From Mactromeris polynyma (lineage: Eukaryota > Mollusca > Bivalvia > Venerida > Mactridae), in contig JASFXZ010000004.1 in NCBI GenBank assembly GCA_032209605.1, positions 36,614,401-36,678,400 on the forward strand: a DNA stretch of 64,000 bases, written 5' to 3'. This document shows, piece by piece, positions 59,703-64,000 of the stretch (the stretch's first letter is position 1; every line of letters starts with the position of its first letter). The notes under the pieces are model-generated. The model was not told the DNA's origin. It searched no databases and saw only the letters and a list, made by a program, of their open reading frames with translations. Both the position numbers and the translations under genes were made by a program.

Positions 59703-61164
59703 TTATTCTATAGAAGTGGTTGTCAACTTTCAAAGCCATGTACATGTACTAAATTTCAGGCATTAAATATCTCATAAATACAGCCTTTTATATGGACGTT
59801 TTATCTGATCAACATTATAGATACCCTTTAAGTTAGTTAATTATTCAGTCGAGTTAATTTCCAATTCAAGTTGCAATTGATTTTGATGTGTTATGTGTAC
59901 ATTAAATATAGGTACCTCCACAGTACGAGGCCTTGTATCCAGACATAGAAACACCCGCACGTAGAACGTATTGTGGTAAACAGTGTCATTATATTCTTAA
60001 TTTATTTCATTATACAGCAACTACTCACATGTATTGCTTACCTATCTATATCTTTTAACTACTTGTACCTCGTATATAACACTATCAACACCAGGGCTCG
60101 TCATCTAGCAGTGCCCAGTCCTTTAACAGAAAGGTGTGCATTATGAACCATTCGGCAACATGCCAAAATGATTCCATCGCTTCTTATTTGACTTCATAGA
60201 TGTTTGAATTTCAATTTCTGTGAGGAAGCTACTGATGTTAACAAGCTGATTTTGTAGGTCTGCTAGACAAATATATAGGCCTTGTTCGCTTGAAGCGAAT
60301 TTGATTTTGTGGTTAACGTTTGATTGGGTTGTGCAACGCTGATAATTGTGCAAATAGCAATGACATGTTAGTACGAATGTGCCGAAAAACTTCAATAATC
60401 TTGATAGAACTTGCGCCATTAGACACTAATTACTTTACTGCTACGAAAGCCAAGATAGAGCAGCAAACAGCAGCTGTCCACATGCAGCGGTGGTACTATG
60501 TCGCTCGGTATTTTTGTTTGAAGTTGTAGTAAACAGGTTATCTTAAATCACATTAAATGATTCAATTACCATTGTAGGAATGGTGACAGCATTAGATGCG
60601 GCTATAGTACGTGTAGTGGAAGCTTTGGAAGCGAAGGGACTGTATGGTGACACCATATGTTTCTTCACTCCGGATGTAAGGCATTCATTGTTGCTGATAA
60701 TAATCGCTAAATGAAATACAGTATAAAGAGCTTAACTAACAATATGTTAATATATGACTGTTAATTTAGGCCAGTTGTAGGACACATGATTGCTAATATG
60801 GAGTTGTGGAGTTCCAAACCAAGACGAGAAAGATGTTCTTCATGGAGTTATTACTGAAGATAGTCTGTATAATCATTTAATTGGATATAACAATTTGTGA
60901 CTCGGCGGAATTCACGGTACATTGGTCTGATCAGATTGAAAAGCAGTATTACATTTATAATGAGGCAACAACGCCTAATGAATTTATATCCAGTATAACC
61001 AACAATCACACTTGATTTTCATAATTGCCGGCGGTAAAATTATGACTTATTGATATGCGTATCAAATTAATCATAATGTTTCCCGTTGAAATCAATAATA
61101 ATTATAAGAAATTTGAGTACAACTATCTAACTAGCATTTAAGCTTAGGTTTTGTTTTTAAGATT

Positions 61165-61345
61165 GTTTGTAAGTGACGCGTTGTGGTCGTGGGTAGAATG
61201 CCTGACTCCTGATCCGTAGGTTGTGAGTTTGAGTTCCGTGCAGAGCAGGGTTTGACGAACTTAACAAACCCTGAATTTTGCGATAGTACTGGTTAGTGAC
61301 CCAGGAAGCAGTCATCAAGAGTGCTTAGTATAAGAACTTGTTTTG
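61165..61345 (+). mobile_element. tRNA-derived SINE (duplicate copy)
   Basis: Equivalent of the element in sulfatase intron 9; the B-box-like word here is GAGTTTGAGTTCC, closer to consensus than in the first copy. Confidence 0.55.
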
Positions 61346-63393
61346 CAAACGATGGATAATACATGAGATTTTAAGAACACCAGCTGGCCTTTACACCAAA
61401 CAGTAGCTACGATCTGGATGGCTTTTAGCAGATACCATGACGGTAATAAGTATACATAATATGCATTGTATTTGAAATGTGCTGCACTTTTAGAACGGCG
61501 GAATGGTTGCTCAATGTGGGAACAACTGGCCTTTACGGGGTTCAAAGATTTCCGTATGGGAAGGCGGAACCAGGGGAGTGGCATTTGTTTCTGGTTCCCG
61601 GCTTGAGAAGATTTACTATACATTTGATGGGTATAATAGTTATACAGTCTATTAGAGACCATGTCGATTTCTTACCAAATTGCTGTTGTGTCCTTGAGTA
61701 TGACTATCTATTGATAAGCAATGTTAAATTGCCTTTTGTTCCATACAAAATATACAATCTTTCTTACAAACCAAATATTTTATTATTAAGCATATCGTTT
61801 TTGCTCTGTAATTAACCTTGTAATATTTACATTCAAAGTCCGCGATGGTATATATATTCGATCAGGGTGATTGTCTTCAACAATCTCTGCATTCATAGTT
61901 ATGGGATTTGGATTGATTAATTTCAACGGGAACTAAATACTGAAAACCTTTTATCAACGCTGATCAAATTATACCTGATTTTTAAGATATGTAGAAAGAA
62001 AATGGGTTTATGTAATGAAAATAAGGTAGACATGAGTTAAGATCACTTAGACGTAACAATGTATTTGGTCTCCAGACATCAACTTCCATTTCATTTTAAG
62101 TAATTCAGTTACAATTTGATATAACAGATTTTTTCACAATTTATGTTTCGTTGCTTCTTGTGTACATATTTCTACGAAAGAGGACCTAAACGTGTTGACT
62201 GCAGTTCATTCAATCAAAACTATACTATGTACTGTTGTTACACATAACCGGCACAGACTATGCTTTAATAACTTGTTCGAACATCCCGATGAAGAAAATA
62301 TTAAATGTTTTTACTATGTTATTCACATCATCCATGTTCGCGACTTGATCTCTTAGTTATACCAGCTAAATATAAATGCATGCTAATTTATTCCCACGAA
62401 TTGGGAATAAATCATCAATACCTATCACAATCATCATAATTAGCTTCTTTGGGGAGTTAATGGTGCCTTACATGATGTGTGGATCGTGACCTGAAGAATG
62501 TTCGCAACCAATACTTCAGGCTATGCATTCACATCCACGACTACGCTCAATTCTCCGCAACTGTTCACATTATCTCTCCGCGGGAACTCGACTGGAGTAG
62601 GATGAGACAACAAAGGCAAATGTATAAGTAGTGTTATTGCGTAGTCATTGAACGTGTCTCGAAAACATTGATATATGCCATGCGAGGTTGATATTGTTCT
62701 GGCATGGATAGCTACCTTTCAAATGTGAACGAATTAAGAAAGAGAAGCCATTAGTCTGCTGACCATACTGTTTCGAATTTCAATTTTTTCTGTAACAATA
62801 CCGATTTTTATACTACTAGTTAAATCGCTGTCGTTTCTTTTTATTGAGCGACTGATTTGTCTTTCGGCACGATATCCTGCCCGTGACATGAAAACTCCAT
62901 ATTAGTTTTACAAATCCATTCATGCGTATATGATATGTGATATGGTCCTACAATGTATTTTAAAACCAGTGAAAACTAATAGTGTTATTTAACCGTGAAT
63001 CAATACTTTATTGTTCATGTAGTGATATGATTTCATCAATAATTCGTTTTGCATTTTACGTAAACCGAGCTGGTGCGCATAGATGGGAGACAGAAACAGA
63101 ACCATTAGGACGTTCGAATGCTAGCTATGTAGACAACGACAACGGCTGGCAGCTTTTGATGTTACGTCGAAATTAATTGAAGTTTCAAATGCAACTATTG
63201 TTATTGAAAATGCAACTCGTGATTCTTGGATTATTAAATGATATACTGAATGATATGCTGTAGTAGTTGACGCAGTTAAATTGGTTTTGCGACTGCAACG
63301 TGGAGTGTAACAGTACGCAGGTGGAGAAACGTGCGTTTTTTAACTTTCTTACAGATAACCTATTTAGCTTATTACATTAATGACAGAATAGAT

Positions 63394-63683
63394 ATGGTTC
63401 GAGTGAAGATCAACGTGTCGGGGGTGAAGTATGAATTTGATCGAAGTATTCTTGAAGGCAAAGAAAATGAAACGCTGTTTAAAATGTGTGATGAAGCGCA
63501 GAAATGTGGTTCACCACTGGAAGTACTTGTTGACCGTCCAGTTGAAAGTTTCACGGCAATTCTGAGTTATTATCAGACTGGCGAATTGCACATGCCACAA
63601 ACAATGTGTCCAAAGGCTTTTAAGAAAGAGCTTGCGTTTTGGTGTGTGTCTCCGACAAATTTGGAGCGTTGTTGTGTATACAA
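63394..63683 (+). CDS. Kv channel paralog, exon 1 (T1 domain), gene runs off the window
   Basis: An intact 290-nt copy of Kv exon 1 ending in TACAA|GTAAGTG. The 97-residue T1 domain keeps the Zn motif H66-x5-C72-x20-CC93-94 and ELAFW. Differences from the first gene are Lys25 to Asn, Ile89 to Asn and Ser92 to Arg, the last two next to the Zn-binding Cys pair. Exons 2 and 3 would lie about 0.6 kb past the right end if the duplication continues. Intactness suggests a second Kv gene, but without exon 3 this is not certain. T1 domains determine which subunits co-assemble, so the two products could form mixed channels. Confidence 0.8.
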
Positions 63684-64000
63684 GTAAGTGTAAATCATAC
63701 GTTCATGCAGCTTCATAGCCAACCGTTTCTTATATAAAATGGTGCTCTCCCTTTAACGTATATTTAAAGTAAACAGGATGGCCCAAGTCACTTTAGAATT
63801 CAGATATGCCAACCAAAGTACTTTTTCGCATATGACTAAAAAAGACATTAGCGTTTTCAGCGATTTCATTGCTTTGTAACCCCCTCAATAACTCGTACAA
63901 AGTTTTATTATATTTTGTTTATTTCGTTTATATTGGATTTAACGCCACGTTTCAGTCTGATTTTATTTACACATGGTGGTCAGTTGATATAACCCGTTTT

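Larger units (their letters stand above)
58744..61630 (+). pseudogene. Sulfatase pseudogene fragment (exons 6-10A only)
   Basis: Copies of five sulfatase exons: 58744-58805, 59370-59470, 59912-59975, 60578-60675 and 61494-61630. All splice sites remain GT-AG. Exon 7' is 101 instead of 102 nt: one A of CATGAACCA is missing at 59,460/59,461, shifting frame and reaching a TAA directly at the former donor. There are no exons 1-5 (signal peptide, formylglycine Cys, GKWH) and no exons 10B-14. Missense changes include Gly249 to Val, Asp263 to Gly and Phe266/267 to Cys in exon 9' and Gly279 to Cys in exon 10A'. It cannot encode a working sulfatase. Confidence 0.9.
58272..64000 (+). repeat. Segmental duplicate of sulfatase intron 5 to Kv intron 1
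   Basis: From about 58,272 (CATCTAGTATTTAAATG) the sequence follows 38,957 onward (TATCTAGTATTTAGATG) colinearly in direct orientation, through exons 6-10A, to about 61,800 (equivalent to about 42,510). It then jumps to the equivalent of about 48,188 and continues to the window end (equivalent to about 50,365). The copies differ by scattered substitutions and small indels. About 5.7 kb present in the first copy is absent from the second. Confidence 0.92.

Overview
The window looks like a stretch of intron-rich, AT-rich, repeat-laden animal nuclear DNA, probably from a lophotrochozoan such as a bivalve or other mollusc. The animal assignment rests on two multi-exon genes with GT-AG introns (a lysosomal/secreted sulfatase and a voltage-gated K+ channel), a LINE ORF1 relic, tRNA-derived SINE heads and many TA-flanked inverted-repeat elements. 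The mollusc assignment is an inference from repeat style and has not been checked by database search.

Layout. Positions 1-31,000 contain no gene I can support. This part is dominated by five tandem arrays: a 30/36-bp array (about 1,985-3,115); a very large 49/50-bp satellite (about 8,125-18,440, roughly 209 units by length); an 'ACCATGGA' minisatellite (19,405-20,420) with a perfect 38-bp-arm palindrome; a 17/18-bp array (21,660-22,440) that appears to have grown out of a dispersed transposon-like element; and a purine-strand-biased array (24,950-26,650). Inverted-repeat elements of several families lie between them, including one of about 2.57 kb (28,031-30,599) with no recognisable transposase.

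Positions 32,099-46,452 hold a complete arylsulfatase B-like gene on the + strand (14 coding exons in the mature message, 493 aa). It carries all the expected sulfatase active-site motifs. Exon 10, which carries part of the metal site and the second active-site lysine, is present as two tandem homologous versions (42,201-42,337 and 42,668-42,804) of identical length and phase. Reading frame permits exactly one of them per message, the hallmark of mutually exclusive splicing. I consider this the most interesting signal in the window.

Positions 49,772-52,589 hold a three-exon Kv channel gene (508 aa: T1 domain with the Zn site of non-Shaker Kv channels, S1-S6, GYG filter, six S4 arginines) with an unusual S6 hinge (TVP in place of PVP) and a very acidic S1-S2 loop. 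About 5.7 kb downstream, from about 58,272 to the right end, the interval from sulfatase intron 5 to Kv intron 1 is duplicated in direct orientation. This second copy has lost about 5.7 kb (sulfatase exons 10B-14 and the spacer) and has a frameshift in sulfatase exon 7, so it is a sulfatase pseudogene fragment. Its Kv exon 1 is intact and probably belongs to a Kv paralog continuing beyond the window. A decayed LINE ORF1 on the minus strand (about 56,480-57,960) lies close to the left edge of the duplicate.

The two gene families have no evident functional link; their adjacency and co-duplication look positional.
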